A stretch of DNA of 64,000 nt from Dyella sp. BiH032 (GTDB taxonomy: Bacteria; Pseudomonadota; Gammaproteobacteria; Xanthomonadales; Rhodanobacteraceae). Numbering within the stretch: the stretch's first letter is position 1; each line of letters begins with the position of its first letter. The translations under genes were made by a program, and so were the position numbers. The stretch lies in the NCBI RefSeq assembly GCF_031954525.1, contig NZ_CP134867.1:1612001-1676000 (forward strand), in the 5' to 3' direction. The notes under the pieces are model-generated. The model was not told the DNA's origin. It was given only the letters and a program-made list of their open reading frames with translations, and ran no database searches. Shown here piece by piece: positions 10,711 to 21,259 of this stretch.

Positions 10711-11525
10711 AGGCCGAGCAGCAACTTGCCGGCGGCAAAGACGGGCAGGGCGGCGAAGACGCTGTCGAGGCGGTCCAGCAACCCGCCGTGGCCCGGAAAG
10801 AGATTGCCCGAGTCTTTCACCGCGGCGTGTCGCTTCATCAGGCTTTCCAGCAGGTCGCCGACGATCGAGGCAACCACGGTGACGACGGACAAGCCGACCA
10901 GCCCGGCGAGATTTCCGCCGCGCACCTCCAGCAGCCAGCCGCCCACGCCCGCGACCAGGGCGCCGGCGACGAAGGCGCCGTACACGCCGGCCCAGGTCTT
11001 GCCGGGGCTGATGGTCGGGGCCAGCTTGCGCTTGCCGAAGGTGCGGCCGCTGAAATAGGCGCCGATGTCGGCCGCCCAGACGATGGCCAGGGCGAGGAAG
11101 GTCCACCAGTGTCCGTGGGGCTGCCCGCGGTGGATGCTCAGCGCGGCGACCCAGGCCGGGATGATCACCAGCGCGCCGGCGCCAAGCTTGATCAGCCGGT
11201 TCTCGCGCGTTGGCGCGGCGCCGAAGGCGAAGTGATTGAGCCAGACGCAGACCAGGGCCCACCACAGTACGCCGATGCCGATCAGCACCGGCCAGGCGGC
11301 CGAATCCCGCGCCCACCAAAGCCAGGCGAACAAGACGGCCGCGGCGGCCAGCAGGCCGCCGCGCAGGGCATAGTTCTTCAGGCCCGAAAGGCGCGTCCAT
11401 TCCCACAGGGCGGCGAGAAAGGCAGCCGCCACGATGGGCGCGAACACGGTCGTCGGCGGCCACAGGATCAGGAGGATCGCAAGCGGCGCGAGCAGCAGTG
11501 CGGTGAGGGTGCGCTGAAGCAGCAT
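10707..11525 (-). CDS. cdsA: phosphatidate cytidylyltransferase
   Basis: The 272-residue inner-membrane enzyme makes CDP-diacylglycerol from phosphatidic acid and CTP, feeding all phospholipid synthesis. It has about eight hydrophobic helices and the family signature [20 protein letters not shown], in which the Lys and the [14 protein letters not shown] block just before it are typical. Its stop overlaps dxr by four bases. Upstream it is separated from uppS by an unusually long 274-base gap. Confidence 0.95.
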   Translation of the reverse strand: MLLQRTLTALLLAPLAILLILWPPTTVFAPIVAAAFLAALWEWTRLSGLKNYALRGGLLAAAAVLFAWLWWARDSAAWPVLIGIGVLWWALVCVWLNHFAFGAAPTRENRLIKLGAGALVIIPAWVAALSIHRGQPHGHWWTFLALAIVWAADIGAYFSGRTFGKRKLAPTISPGKTWAGVYGAFVAGALVAGVGGWLLEVRGGNLAGLVGLSVVTVVASIVGDLLESLMKRHAAVKDSGNLFPGHGGLLDRLDSVFAALPVFAAGKLLLGL

Positions 11526-11533
11526 GCGGTTCC

Positions 11534-11788
11534 TTAGGGCCTGTTCGTGGCCTCCCCATGGCCCGCGCCGGGAATCGGCCGCACGCAGGACAAGGAGGAG
11601 CGAAGGAGTGTACGTCCGCGCAAGGCGGAGCGAGGCCGCGAACCCATCGCCAGGCGGGCGCGGTCTTCCGGGCGGCTCTTGCGGTGCCGGCAGGCGGGGG
11701 CACGCGATTTGCCATGGCGGCCAGCCGGGCCGGTGCGGCGCACCGCCTCGGGGTCATTCACGCGCACGGCGGGCCACGGAGCGGTCAT
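11534..11788 (-). CDS. possible small ORF filling the uppS-cdsA gap (84 aa, doubtful)
   Basis: An 84-codon frame starts 11 bases after the uppS stop and ends eight bases before the cdsA start, so it fills the gap exactly. It begins [18 protein letters not shown] and is rich in Arg, Pro and Ala with little hydrophobic content. No Shine-Dalgarno sequence precedes the ATG. The fit to the gap is suggestive, but the composition is what random high-GC DNA gives. I treat it as unproven; it could be a decayed or non-coding spacer. Confidence 0.2.
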   Translation of the reverse strand: MTAPWPAVRVNDPEAVRRTGPAGRHGKSRAPACRHRKSRPEDRARLAMGSRPRSALRGRTLLRSSLSCVRPIPGAGHGEATNRP

Positions 11789-11799
11789 GAGGCGCCGGC

Positions 11800-12543
11800 C
11801 TAAGCCTTCACCGCAGCGACCTGCTCGCCGGTGCGCCCGAAACGGCGCTCGCGGCGTGCATATTCGTCGATGGCCTGCTGCAGGCAGGCCTGGTCGAAGT
11901 CGGGCCAAAGCGTGTCGGTGAAATACAGCTCGGCGTAGGCCACCTGCCACAGCAGGAAATTGCTGATGCGCAACTCGCCGCCCGTCCGGATGAACAGGTC
12001 CAGCGGCGGCAAATCGGACAGGCTCATCCAGTGGCCGAGCACTTTCTCGTCGATCTCGTCGGCGCGGAATTCACCGCGAGCGACCGATTCGGCCGCCTTG
12101 CGCGCTGCCTGTGCCACGTCCCAGCGACCGCCGTAGTTCACCGCCACGCTGAGGTGAAGCTTGTCGTTGCCGGCGGTAAGTGCCATGGCCTGGTTCATGC
12201 GCTGGCGCAGCGAACCATCGAAAGCGGCCAGGTCGCCGATGAAACGCATGCGCACGCCATGGCCGTGCAGCTCGTCCACTTCCTTGTCGAGCGCGCGCAG
12301 GAACAGTTCCATCAGCGCGCCCACTTCGTCCTGTGGACGTTGCCAGTTTTCGCTGGAGAAGGCGAAGACGGTGAGCGCTTCCACCCCTTGGCGGAGACAG
12401 CCCTCGACCACCTCGCGCAGCGCCTTGCGGCCGGCGTTGTGGCCGAAGCTGCGGGGACGGTGGCGCGCCTTGGCCCAGCGGCCGTTACCGTCCATCACGA
12501 TGGCGATGTGGCGCGGGACCCGCGCTGCGTCGGCAGCGGTCAT
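11800..12543 (-). CDS. uppS: (2E,6E)-farnesyl-diphosphate-specific undecaprenyl diphosphate synthase
   Basis: The 247-residue cis-prenyltransferase extends farnesyl diphosphate with eight isopentenyl units to C55-PP, the carrier for peptidoglycan and O-antigen. IVMDGNGRWAKAR holds the catalytic Asp. FAFSSENWQRP and the C-terminal RTGGELRISNFLLWQVAYAELYF block with its metal-binding Glu are present. It lies 20 bases downstream of frr, in the common frr-uppS-cdsA-dxr order. Confidence 0.96.
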   Translation of the reverse strand: MTAADAARVPRHIAIVMDGNGRWAKARHRPRSFGHNAGRKALREVVEGCLRQGVEALTVFAFSSENWQRPQDEVGALMELFLRALDKEVDELHGHGVRMRFIGDLAAFDGSLRQRMNQAMALTAGNDKLHLSVAVNYGGRWDVAQAARKAAESVARGEFRADEIDEKVLGHWMSLSDLPPLDLFIRTGGELRISNFLLWQVAYAELYFTDTLWPDFDQACLQQAIDEYARRERRFGRTGEQVAAVKA

Positions 12544-12563
12544 GCGAGGGAAGTCGATGGCGC

Positions 12564-13121
12564 TCAGAGCGCCATCAGCTCCTCTTCCTTGGCCTTGACG
12601 ACGCTGTCCACGTCCTTGACGAAGCGATCGGTAAGCTTCTGGATCTCGTCTTCGGTACGGCGCTCGTCGTCTTCGGAGATCTGCTTTTCCTTGAGCAGAT
12701 CCTTGACCTTCTGCATGGCATCGCGGCGCACGTTGCGGATGGCGATCTTCGCGTCCTCGCCTTCATGCGACACGTGCTTGGCCAGTTCGCGGCGGCGCTC
12801 CTCGGTGAGGGGCGGCATGTTCAGGCGGATCACGGTGCCGGCGGTGGTCGGCGTGATGCCGACATCCGAGGACAACAGGGCCTTTTCGATGGGGCCGACA
12901 TGGCTCTTGTCGAACGGCGTGATGATGATCGAGCGGGCATCGCCCAGCGAGATCGTCGCCACCTGGTTCAGCGGCATCTCGGAACCGTAGGCGGGCACCT
13001 TGATGTGCTCCACCAGCGCGGTGCTGGCGCGGCCGGTGCGCAGGCGGGTGAGGTTGTGCTTGAGCGCATCGATGCTCTTTCCCATGCGGGTCTGGGCATC
13101 GGTCTTGATGTCGTTGAGCAT
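12564..13121 (-). CDS. frr: ribosome recycling factor
   Basis: The 185-residue factor splits the post-termination ribosome together with EF-G and IF3. It has the normal length, the LRTGRASTALVEHIKVPAYGSEMPLNQVA stretch and the C-terminal helical bundle ending in a run of charged residues. It sits upstream of uppS and downstream of pyrH in the same direction; a putative promoter with an extended -10 lies about 35 bases before the start. Confidence 0.96.
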   Translation of the reverse strand: MLNDIKTDAQTRMGKSIDALKHNLTRLRTGRASTALVEHIKVPAYGSEMPLNQVATISLGDARSIIITPFDKSHVGPIEKALLSSDVGITPTTAGTVIRLNMPPLTEERRRELAKHVSHEGEDAKIAIRNVRRDAMQKVKDLLKEKQISEDDERRTEDEIQKLTDRFVKDVDSVVKAKEEELMAL

Positions 13122-13151
13122 GGGCGTACCCCTTGAACGTGCAAGCCTGGA

Positions 13152-13160
13152 AGTATAACA
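13152..13160 (-). promoter_or_regulatory. putative extended -10 promoter of frr
   Basis: On the minus strand TGTTATACT reads as an extended -10 element (TG-N-TATACT, five of six matches to TATAAT). It is placed so that transcription would start about 20-25 bases before the frr ATG. No good -35 is visible, which an extended -10 can tolerate. Confidence 0.4.
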
Positions 13161-13240
13161 GGGGGTGATAGGCGGAAAGGGGCAGGGCCCTTCCGCCAGT
13201 CAATGCGGGTGCCGGAGTGCCGGCGCCCCGCTGCCGCCGG

Positions 13241-13963
13241 TCAGCGGTCGTAGACGAGGGTGCCGATGGGCTCGCCGCGCATGATCCGCATCAGATTGCC
13301 CGCCACCGTCATGTCATAGATGCGCAGGGGCATGCCGTGGTCGCGGCACAAGGCGATGGCGGCCGTATCCATCACCGCCAGCTTGCGCTCGATCACCTGG
13401 TCGTAGGTGAGCTGGTCATAGCGGGTCGCGTCGCTGTGGCGGGCCGGGTCGGCGGTATAGACGCCATCCACCTTGGTGGCCTTGAGCAGCAGGTCCGCGC
13501 CGATCTCCACGGCGCGCAGCGCCGCGGCGGAATCGGTGGTGAAGAAGGGGTTGCCGGTTCCCGCGGCGAACAGCGCGATGCGGCCTTTTTCGATGTGGCG
13601 GATGGCGCGCCGGCGGATGAAATCCTCGGCCACGTCGTGGATCTGGATGGCGCTCATGACGCGTGCGAAGCCGCCGCGGCGCTCGATGGCATCCTGCATG
13701 GCCAGCGCATTCATCACGGTGGCGAGCATGCCCATGTGGTCGCCGGTGACGCGGTCCATCCCTGCGGCGGCGAGGCCGGCGCCGCGAAAGATGTTGCCGC
13801 CGCCGATGACGACGCCGATCTGCACGCCGGCTTTCTGGATCTCGATGATTTCGTCGGCCAGGCGGCCGATCACTTTCGGGTCGATGCCGTAGTCCGCATC
13901 GCCCATCAGGGCTTCACCGGAGAGTTTGAGCAGGATGCGGCGATATTTAAGCGTGTCGCTCAT
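13241..13963 (-). CDS. pyrH: UMP kinase
   Basis: The 240-residue bacterial UMP kinase phosphorylates UMP to UDP; it is hexameric and GTP-activated. The amino acid kinase fold shows [14 protein letters not shown] at the start, the [12 protein letters not shown] phosphate loop near residue 50, [14 protein letters not shown], and [16 protein letters not shown]. It lies between tsf and frr as in most gammaproteobacteria, but with about 260 bases of non-coding DNA behind tsf that contain a terminator and a probable own promoter. Confidence 0.96.
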   Translation of the reverse strand: MSDTLKYRRILLKLSGEALMGDADYGIDPKVIGRLADEIIEIQKAGVQIGVVIGGGNIFRGAGLAAAGMDRVTGDHMGMLATVMNALAMQDAIERRGGFARVMSAIQIHDVAEDFIRRRAIRHIEKGRIALFAAGTGNPFFTTDSAAALRAVEIGADLLLKATKVDGVYTADPARHSDATRYDQLTYDQVIERKLAVMDTAAIALCRDHGMPLRIYDMTVAGNLMRIMRGEPIGTLVYDR

Positions 13964-13997
13964 GGGGGCTCCGGTTTGTGTGTGGCAAAACGCGCGT

Positions 13998-14026
13998 ATT
14001 GTAGCCGCTGCGGCATAGTCGCGTAA
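13998..14026 (-). promoter_or_regulatory. putative sigma-70 promoter of pyrH
   Basis: Minus-strand -10 TACAAT (13998-14003, five of six matches) lies 17 bases from a weak -35 TTACGC (14021-14026). Transcription would begin about 30 bases before the pyrH ATG at 13963. The position right after the tsf terminator supports it. Confidence 0.42.
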
Positions 14027-14176
14027 GCGCGCACTCAGTCGCAGCGGAGCCAGGCGCGTGGTTCGTTCATGCGCGCGCGTCTACGTGAGCTGTCCGCACG
14101 GACGTCCGGCCGTCCGTGGCGCGGTGCGCGAGGACGATTGCTGGCGCCCGCGTTTTGCCTGCGCATGATGGGCGCA

Positions 14177-14212
14177 AACAAAAAAGCCGCGGTTTCCCGC
14201 GGCTTTTTTTGG
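14177..14212 (-). terminator. intrinsic terminator of the rpsB-tsf operon
   Basis: A GC-rich hairpin AAGCCGCGG / CCGCGGCTT with a four-base loop is flanked by A-rich and T-rich runs on both sides (14180-14185 and 14204-14210), so it can work in either direction. It lies 14 bases after the tsf stop. Confidence 0.9.
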
Positions 14213-14225
14213 CGCTGAGGTCGGA

Positions 14226-15104
14226 TCAGACCTGCATGGCCTTCTGCACTTCGGCCAGGTAATCCTCCTGGACCTTCTCGATGCCTTCGCCCACGACCAG
14301 GCGCACCACCTTCACCACGTCCGCGCCTTCCTTCTTCAGCGCGTCGCCGACGGTGACGTTGGTGTCCAGCACGTACGGCTGGCCGACCAGGGTCACTTCC
14401 GAGACGATCTTGTTGATCTTGCCGGAGATGATCTTGTCGAGGATATCGGCAGGCTTGTTCTTTTCCTTGTCCGACATGGCGGCGAGGGCGATGTCCTTCT
14501 CACGCGCGACGAAGTCGGCGGGGACGTCCTCGGCCTTCACGTACGGCGGGTTCATGGCGGCCACGTGCATGGCGATGCCCTTGGCCAGCTCTTCCGAGCC
14601 GCCCTTGAGCGCCACGATCACGCCGATCTTGCCGCCGTGCGAGTAGACGCCCAGCGGGCCGTCGTTCTCCACGCGGGCGGCGCGGCGCACGTCGATCTTC
14701 TCGCCGATGGTCGCGGTCTTGGCCTTGGCGGCCTCTTCGATGTTGCTGTGGCCCGGGATGGCGGCGGCCTTCACGGCCTCGATCTCGGTCACGCCTGCCG
14801 CCAGCACGGCCTGCGCCACGGCATTGGTGAACTCGATGAACTCGGCGTTCTTGGCGGCGAAGTCGGTTTCGCTGTTCACCTCGACGAGCACGGCCTTGCC
14901 GTTCTCGCTGGCGGTGGCGACGCGGCCTTCGGCGGCCACGCGGTCAGCCTTCTTGTCGGCCTTGGCCAGGCCGGTCTTGCGCAGGTGCTCGATGGCGGCT
15001 TCGATGTCGCCGTTGGTCTCGGTGAGCGCCTTCTTGCAGTCCATCATGCCGGCGCCCGAGCGCTCGCGCAGTTCGCCGACCAGTTTTGCGGTAATGGCAG
15101 TCAT
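14226..15104 (-). CDS. tsf: translation elongation factor Ts
   Basis: The 292-residue factor exchanges GDP for GTP on EF-Tu. The N-terminal ubiquitin-associated-like domain reads [20 protein letters not shown]; the core includes [14 protein letters not shown], the Asp-Phe contact that reaches into EF-Tu. The start at 15104 (MTAITAKLV) is the family start with AGGAACCCAG just before it. The gene follows rpsB after a 57-base gap and ends at a clear terminator. Confidence 0.97.
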   Translation of the reverse strand: MTAITAKLVGELRERSGAGMMDCKKALTETNGDIEAAIEHLRKTGLAKADKKADRVAAEGRVATASENGKAVLVEVNSETDFAAKNAEFIEFTNAVAQAVLAAGVTEIEAVKAAAIPGHSNIEEAAKAKTATIGEKIDVRRAARVENDGPLGVYSHGGKIGVIVALKGGSEELAKGIAMHVAAMNPPYVKAEDVPADFVAREKDIALAAMSDKEKNKPADILDKIISGKINKIVSEVTLVGQPYVLDTNVTVGDALKKEGADVVKVVRLVVGEGIEKVQEDYLAEVQKAMQV

Positions 15105-15161
15105 CTGGGTTCCTCGAAATCTTTGAAGCACCCCGGCCGCGAGGGCCGGGGCGTGGATGGC

Positions 15162-16040
15162 TTACTCGCCGTCCGCGTCGTCGTTCTGGCGGCCACGGCC
15201 ACCGCGGCCACCGTCACGGCGCGGGGCGCCGGCGCCCTTCTTGGCCGGACCGCGGTTGTCGCGGCGCGGGGCGGCCTTGCGCTCTTCCTTGGCGACCGGG
15301 TTGCCTTCCTCGTCGAGTTCGACGAAGTCGTTGGCGTCGCCCTGGGCGGCGGCCGGGGCGGCAGCCCTGCCCTCGAGGATCGAGTCGGCGGCGGCGCGGG
15401 CGTACAGCTGGATCGCGCGGATCGCGTCGTCGTTGCCCGGGATGGCGTAGTCCACCAGCTCCGGGTTGTAGTTGGTGTCAACGACCGCGACCACCGGGAT
15501 GCCGAGCTTCTTGGCTTCCTGAACGGCGATGTCTTCATGGCCGATGTCGACCACGAACAGCGCGTCCGGCAGGCGGTTCATGTCCTTGATGCCGCCCAGC
15601 GAGTTTTCCAGCTTCTCGCGCTCGCGACGGCGGGCCAGCACTTCGTGCTTGACCAGGCGGTCGAAGCTGCCGTCGGTCTCGGCCGCTTCCAGTTCCTTCA
15701 GGCGGGCCACCGACTGCTTCACGGTGCGGAAGTTGGTCAGCATGCCGCCCAGCCAGCGGGCGGTCACGAACGGCATGCCGGCACGGGCGGCTTCCTCGGC
15801 CAGGGATTCGCGGGCCGAGCGCTTGGTGCCGACGAACAGCACGGTGCCGCGCTTCTGTGCCACGCCCGACAGGAAGTTCATCGCGTCGGTGAACAGCGGG
15901 AGGGTCTTTTCCAGATTGATGATGTGAATCTTGCCGCGGGCACCGAAGATGTACGGAGCCATCTTCGGGTTCCAGTAGCGGGTCTGGTGACCGAAATGCA
16001 CACCAGCCTCGAGCATCTGGCGCATGGTGACTTGAGCCAT
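15162..16040 (-). CDS. rpsB: 30S ribosomal protein S2 with long disordered C-terminus
   Basis: Residues 1-227 are a normal S2 ([27 protein letters not shown]..., [42 protein letters not shown]). Residues 228-292 are an added tail: Ala/Pro-rich, then an acidic patch, then Arg/Gly/Lys-rich with [13 protein letters not shown] and [11 protein letters not shown], ending in acidic residues. E. coli S2 is about 240 residues, so the tail is about 50 longer. Codon use does not change at the junction. A promoter and a long leader lie upstream; autoregulation by S2 is known in enterics and likely here. Confidence 0.96.
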   Translation of the reverse strand: MAQVTMRQMLEAGVHFGHQTRYWNPKMAPYIFGARGKIHIINLEKTLPLFTDAMNFLSGVAQKRGTVLFVGTKRSARESLAEEAARAGMPFVTARWLGGMLTNFRTVKQSVARLKELEAAETDGSFDRLVKHEVLARRREREKLENSLGGIKDMNRLPDALFVVDIGHEDIAVQEAKKLGIPVVAVVDTNYNPELVDYAIPGNDDAIRAIQLYARAAADSILEGRAAAPAAAQGDANDFVELDEEGNPVAKEERKAAPRRDNRGPAKKGAGAPRRDGGRGGRGRQNDDADGE

Positions 16041-16303
16041 GGAATTACTCCTTCATTGGGCCTTTTTCGTGTGGCCCGGGGGTTGGGACCTCCACGCATC
16101 CCCGGCTTCGACCGCGGCCCGCCTGCTTCCCGAAGGGGGGAGGAAAGGGCCGCGGCACCCCGAAGGCGGTGCCGATGCGTGTGTGGCGTTGATTTGTCCA
16201 ATCAAGGACTTAAGTGATCATGCCGCAGCGCGGTTACAATCGCTTTTCGCTTTGCGACCGACAGAACGGAGCCTCCTGAAAGGCTTGTTCGTGGCAGCAA
16301 AAC
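16041..16303 (-). promoter_or_regulatory. long 5' leader of rpsB, possible S2 autoregulatory element
   Basis: If transcription starts from the promoter at 16310-16339, the rpsB message carries about 260 untranslated bases. The leader contains a TTGATT/AATCAA hairpin near 16190-16206 and several GC hairpins nearer the gene. Long rpsB leaders bound by S2 are known in gammaproteobacteria. I did not match a published consensus, so the regulatory role is inferred. Confidence 0.4.
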
Positions 16304-16309
16304 TCCCAA

Positions 16310-16339
16310 ATTATAGCCGGCGCGCCGGCACAGCGGCAA
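16310..16339 (-). promoter_or_regulatory. promoter of rpsB-tsf
   Basis: Minus-strand -10 is a perfect TATAAT (16310-16315), with an 18-base spacer from TTGCCG (16334-16339, four of six to TTGACA). It is the best sigma-70 -10 in the window and fits a strongly expressed ribosomal protein operon. It lies in the 383-base divergent gap between rpsB and map. Confidence 0.65.
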
Positions 16340-16423
16340 GCCGCCGGCAGGTTTGGCCGAACGGGTCCATGCATGGGCCCGTCCGTTGAACCCTGGGGTT
16401 TGCGGCGCCATGTGAGTGGAACT

Positions 16424-17188
16424 ATGGCCGTTACCCTGAAATCCCCCACCGACATCCAAGCCATGCGCGAGGCCGGCAAGCTGGCCGCCGAAGTGCTGGC
16501 CATGCTCAAGGAGCATGTCAAGCCCGGCGTCACCACCGAGGACCTCGACCGGCTGGCCTACGAGCACATCGTGAACGTGCAGAAGGCGATCCCGGCCAAC
16601 GTGGGCTACAACGGGTTCCCGAAGACCCTGTGCACCTCGGTCAACCACGTGATCTGCCACGGCATCCCGAGCCCGGCCAAGGTGCTGAAGGACGGCGACA
16701 TCATCAATCTCGACGTCACCGTCATCAAGGACGGCTGGCACGGCGACACCAGCCGCATGTATTTCGTCGGCACGCCGTCGGTGCTGGCCAGGCGCCTGGT
16801 GGAAACCACGCACGAGGCGATGATGCTCGGCATTCAGGCCGTCCGTCCGGGCGCCACGCTCGGCGATGTGGGCCACGCCATCCAGAAGCATGCCGAGGCG
16901 GCCGGTTTCTCGGTGGTGCGCGAGTACTGCGGCCACGGCATCGGCAAGGTGTACCACGACGAGCCGCAGGTGCTGCACTACGGCAAGCCCAGCAGCGGGC
17001 TGGAACTCAGGAAGGGCATGACCTTCACCGTCGAGCCGATGGTCAATGCCGGCAAGCCGCAGACGCGCCAGCTGCCGGACGGCTGGACGGTGGTCACCAA
17101 GGACCACTCCCTGTCCGCGCAGTGGGAGCACACCATCGCCGTGACGGACGACGGGTTCGAGATCCTCACGCCCTGGCCGGACGCCTGA
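16424..17188 (+). CDS. map: type I methionine aminopeptidase
   Basis: The 254-residue enzyme removes the N-terminal Met from new proteins. The five metal ligands are visible as Asp97 (NLDVTV), Asp108 (HGDTS), His171 (CGHGIG), Glu204 (TVEPMV) and Glu235 (WEHTI); His79 is in the HVICHGIP substrate loop. The start at 16424 gives MAVTLKSPTDIQAMREAGKLAAEV, the family start. It is divergent from rpsB, the usual arrangement, and is followed by its own terminator. Confidence 0.97.
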   Translation: MAVTLKSPTDIQAMREAGKLAAEVLAMLKEHVKPGVTTEDLDRLAYEHIVNVQKAIPANVGYNGFPKTLCTSVNHVICHGIPSPAKVLKDGDIINLDVTVIKDGWHGDTSRMYFVGTPSVLARRLVETTHEAMMLGIQAVRPGATLGDVGHAIQKHAEAAGFSVVREYCGHGIGKVYHDEPQVLHYGKPSSGLELRKGMTFTVEPMVNAGKPQTRQLPDGWTVVTKDHSLSAQWEHTIAVTDDGFEILTPWPDA

Positions 17189-17217
17189 GCGGCGGGACGT
17201 CCAGGAGCAACCCGGGG

Positions 17218-17241
17218 AAGGCGGCCAATGGCCGCCTTTCT
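17218..17241 (+). terminator. intrinsic terminator of map
   Basis: A perfect 9-bp stem AAGGCGGCC / GGCCGCCTT with an AAT loop ends in TTTCT. It lies 30 bases after the map stop. The short T-run makes it moderately strong. Confidence 0.65.
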
Positions 17242-17324
17242 GCATGTAGGGCGGCCGGTTTCCGTTCCGGCGTGGCAGACTGCACGCATTCCCGCCGTCC
17301 CGTTTCCGGTCCTTCGTCCAGCTC

Positions 17325-19967
17325 ATGACCGTCGTCCTGCCGCCTTTGCCACGCCTGCCCGCCGCGGTGCCCCGTTCGGGCGTTTCCACGGAGGCGCGCC
17401 GGGCGCTCCGGCAATTGTTGGGCGACGTGGACCGCGCCATCGCCACCGCCTTCCGCGACGGTGCCGACGCCAGCGCGCTGGCCCGGCGGCGGGGCGATTC
17501 GGTTTCGCGCATCGTCGCCCACGTGTGGACCGCCTGCCTCGGCGAAGTCACCGGCGCCGCGCTGTTCGCGGTCGGCGGCTTCGGCCGGGGGCTGCTGTTC
17601 CCGCATTCGGACGTCGACCTCCTGGTGCTGGTGGAGCAGGCCGACCCGGCGCGGTTGCGCGCCCTGGAGCAATGTTTCGCCACTTTGTGGGACATCGGCC
17701 TGAAGGTCGGCCATGCCGTGCGCGATCCCGCCCAGTGCCGCATGCTGGCCCAGCAGGACGCGAGCGTGTTCACCAGCCTGCTCGATGCGCGCCGCCTGAT
17801 CGGCGATCCCGCGCTGGAAGACCGCCTGCGCGAGATCGTCGACGACCCTGCGCTGTGGCCGCCGGCCGCTTATCTCGCCGTGCGCCTTTCCGAACGCGAC
17901 GCCCGACACGCGCGCTACAACGACACCGCCTACAACCTCGAGCCCAACATCAAGGACGGCCCCGGCGGACTGCGCACGCTTGACGCACTGCGCTGGCTGG
18001 GTCGCCGCCTGGCGCACGCGGACGACTTCGACGACATGGTCGAGGAAGGGTTGCTCGACCCGGCCGAGCGCTCGACGCTGGAGGAAGCGGAGGCCACGCT
18101 CCGCCGCTACCGTTTCGCTTTGCACCTGGAGGCCGGGCGGGCCGAGGAGCGGCTGCTGTTCGATTACCAGCGCGCGCTCGCCGCGCGGCTCGGTTTTCAG
18201 GACGAGCACGAGAAGAACCTCGGCGTCGAACAGTTCATGCAGGGCTACTACCGCGCCGCCAGCCAGGTCGAGCGGCTTGGCGTACAGATCGCGGAACGTT
18301 TCGAGGAGATGCTCGAGCCGCCGGCGGAACCGCAGCCGGTCGGCGAGGATTTCCTGCGCTTCGGCTCGCGCATCGCGGTCCGCGATCCGGACCTGTTCGT
18401 GCGCCGGCCCGCCGCGCTGGTGGAGATCTTCATCCTGCGGCTGGGCGAGCCGGGCATCGTCGGATTCACCGCGGACACCATGCGCCGCATCCACCAGGCC
18501 ACGGCCTTCTTCGGTACCGCGCTGGCGGACGAGCCGCAGGTGCTGAGCGCCTTCCTTCGCCTGCTGCGCCTGGGCGCCCCGGCGGTGGAGGCGCTGTGGC
18601 GCATGAACCGCCATGGCCTGCTGGCCTCGGTGCTGCCGGCGTTCGGCAAAGTGTTCGGGCGCATGCAGTACGACCTGTTCCATGTCTACACGGTGGACGA
18701 GCACACGCTGCGCGTCCTGCGCAATGTCGCGCGCTTCGCCGATCCGGCTGCGCGCACGGAATTCCCCATCGCCTGCGGCATCTGGCCGACGCTGGAGAAG
18801 CCCGAACTGATGCTGCTCGCCGCGCTGTTCCACGACATCGCCAAGGGGCGTGGCGGCGATCATTCCGTGCTGGGCGAGGAGGACGCGCGTGCCTTCTGCG
18901 CACGCCTCGGCCTGCCCGCGGAGGACACCGAACTCGTCGCCTGGCTGGTGCGCTGGCATCTGCTGATGAGCGTCACGGCGCAGCGGCAGGACATTACCGA
19001 TCCGGACGTCGTGCAGCGTTTCGCCGAAGCGGTGGGCGAGCGCGAACGCCTGGACCTGCTGTATCTGCTCACCATCGCCGACATCATCGGCACCAGCCCG
19101 CGGCTCTGGAATGCGTGGAAGGATCGCCTGCTGGCCGATCTCTACACCGCCACCCGCTATGCGCTCGCCAGCGAGGACGAACTGCCGCGCGACGCCGCCG
19201 CGCGCGTGCGCGAGTGCCGCGACGCCGCGCTGGCGCTGCTGCTGGCCGAAGGCTTCGACGCGGCCTCGTGCGAGCGCGTCTGGCGCGATTTCCCGGAACA
19301 GAGCTTCCTGCGCCACCGCGCCGAGCAGATCGCCTGGCAGACCGCGGCCATCCTGCGTTCCGGCGGCGCCACGCCGCTGGTGGAAGTGCACCCGCTCTCG
19401 GTGCGCGGCACCACCGAATTGTTCGTCTATACGCCGGACCGCGACGGCTTGTTCGCCTCGGTCACCGCCATGCTGGACCGTCTGCATTTCTCCGTGATGG
19501 AAGCGCGCATCCTCAACAGCCACAACGGCATGGCGCTGGATACCTTCCTGCTGCTCGAAACCGACAGCCAGCAACCCGCCAGCGCCGACCGCGCCGAAGA
19601 GCTCAAGCAGCGCCTGCATCGCGCGCTGGCGCAACCGGCCCACATGCACCAGCCTTCGCGCCGGAACATGTCGCGCCACCTCAAGCATTTCCAGGCAGCG
19701 CCCAAGATCGCCTTCAGCGCCGCCGGCGACCGTACGCGCCTCTCGCTGGTATGCAGCGACCGGCCGGGTCTGCTGGCGGCGGTATCGCAGGCCATGGTCG
19801 ATGCCGACGTGCGCGTGCACGACGCGCGCATCGCCACCTTCGGCGAGCGCGTGGAGGACTTCTTCCTGATCACTGACCGGCGCAATGCGCCGCTGGGCGT
19901 CCTCCAGCAGGACCGCCTGCTGCATACGCTGCTCGATCGCCTGGGCGCGGCCAAGCGGGCCGGTTAG
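17325..19967 (+). CDS. glnD: bifunctional uridylyltransferase/uridylyl-removing enzyme GlnD
   Basis: The 880-residue nitrogen sensor adds or removes UMP on PII proteins according to glutamine level. A nucleotidyltransferase domain has GGFGRGLLFPHSDVDLLVL (about residues 84-103) with the two metal Asp. The following helical region contains YNLEPNIKDGPGGLRTLDAL. An HD domain shows LFHDIAKGRGGDHS near residue 505. Two ACT domains form the last 200 residues (about 700-780 and 805-880). Length matches the family. The gene lies upstream of dapD, the same neighbourhood as in enterics. Confidence 0.97.
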   Translation: MTVVLPPLPRLPAAVPRSGVSTEARRALRQLLGDVDRAIATAFRDGADASALARRRGDSVSRIVAHVWTACLGEVTGAALFAVGGFGRGLLFPHSDVDLLVLVEQADPARLRALEQCFATLWDIGLKVGHAVRDPAQCRMLAQQDASVFTSLLDARRLIGDPALEDRLREIVDDPALWPPAAYLAVRLSERDARHARYNDTAYNLEPNIKDGPGGLRTLDALRWLGRRLAHADDFDDMVEEGLLDPAERSTLEEAEATLRRYRFALHLEAGRAEERLLFDYQRALAARLGFQDEHEKNLGVEQFMQGYYRAASQVERLGVQIAERFEEMLEPPAEPQPVGEDFLRFGSRIAVRDPDLFVRRPAALVEIFILRLGEPGIVGFTADTMRRIHQATAFFGTALADEPQVLSAFLRLLRLGAPAVEALWRMNRHGLLASVLPAFGKVFGRMQYDLFHVYTVDEHTLRVLRNVARFADPAARTEFPIACGIWPTLEKPELMLLAALFHDIAKGRGGDHSVLGEEDARAFCARLGLPAEDTELVAWLVRWHLLMSVTAQRQDITDPDVVQRFAEAVGERERLDLLYLLTIADIIGTSPRLWNAWKDRLLADLYTATRYALASEDELPRDAAARVRECRDAALALLLAEGFDAASCERVWRDFPEQSFLRHRAEQIAWQTAAILRSGGATPLVEVHPLSVRGTTELFVYTPDRDGLFASVTAMLDRLHFSVMEARILNSHNGMALDTFLLLETDSQQPASADRAEELKQRLHRALAQPAHMHQPSRRNMSRHLKHFQAAPKIAFSAAGDRTRLSLVCSDRPGLLAAVSQAMVDADVRVHDARIATFGERVEDFFLITDRRNAPLGVLQQDRLLHTLLDRLGAAKRAG

Positions 19968-20076
19968 CGGCACGCGGAACGATAGACGGCCAAAGCGCGC
20001 TGCGCGCGGTCCGCTCGCCCGCCGGGGCCAATCCCGCTAGCATGGCCGGGTTCTCCCCCTGCCTGTGTCGCAAGCC

Positions 20077-20900
<824 letters not shown>

Positions 20901-20904
<4 letters not shown>

Positions 20905-21257
20905 GCGCCGCGCTCTACGGCCTGCCCAACTGCGACACCTGCAAGAAGGCGCGTAACTGGCTCAACCGTTTCGACGTGGCGCACACCTTCACGGACTACC
21001 GCGCCAACCCCGTTGCCGCGGATACGCTGAAGGACTGGGCGCGCCAGCTCGGCGGATGGGACAAGCTGGTCAACAAGTCCGGCACTACCTGGCGCAACCT
21101 GCTGCCGCAGCGCAAGAACCCGGGCAGCGATCCGGAGTGGACGCTGCTGTTGAAGGAATATCCCGCGCTCATCCGTCGCCCGGTGGTGGTGCAGCCGGAC
21201 GGTTCGGTAAGCGTCGGCTTCTCCGACAACGGCTTCAAAAAACTCTTCGGCCGCTGA
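20901..21257 (+). CDS. ArsC/Spx-family thioredoxin-fold protein (YffB-like)
   Basis: The 118-residue protein has the ArsC-related fold with a CDTC motif at residues 11-14 in [16 protein letters not shown], followed by [18 protein letters not shown] and RRPVVV. The double Cys and short length fit the YffB branch, which uses glutathione, rather than a true arsenate reductase in an ars operon; no other arsenic gene is near. The ATG overlaps the dapD stop (ATGA), and placement between dapD and dapE is recurrent in Xanthomonadales as far as I know. The cellular role is unproven. Confidence 0.85.
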
Positions 21258-21259
21258 GC

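Noticed and set aside
17166..19973. 935-codon frame on the minus strand opposite glnD
   Set aside because: Shadow of a well-supported gene; composition is not protein-like and no start site is visible.
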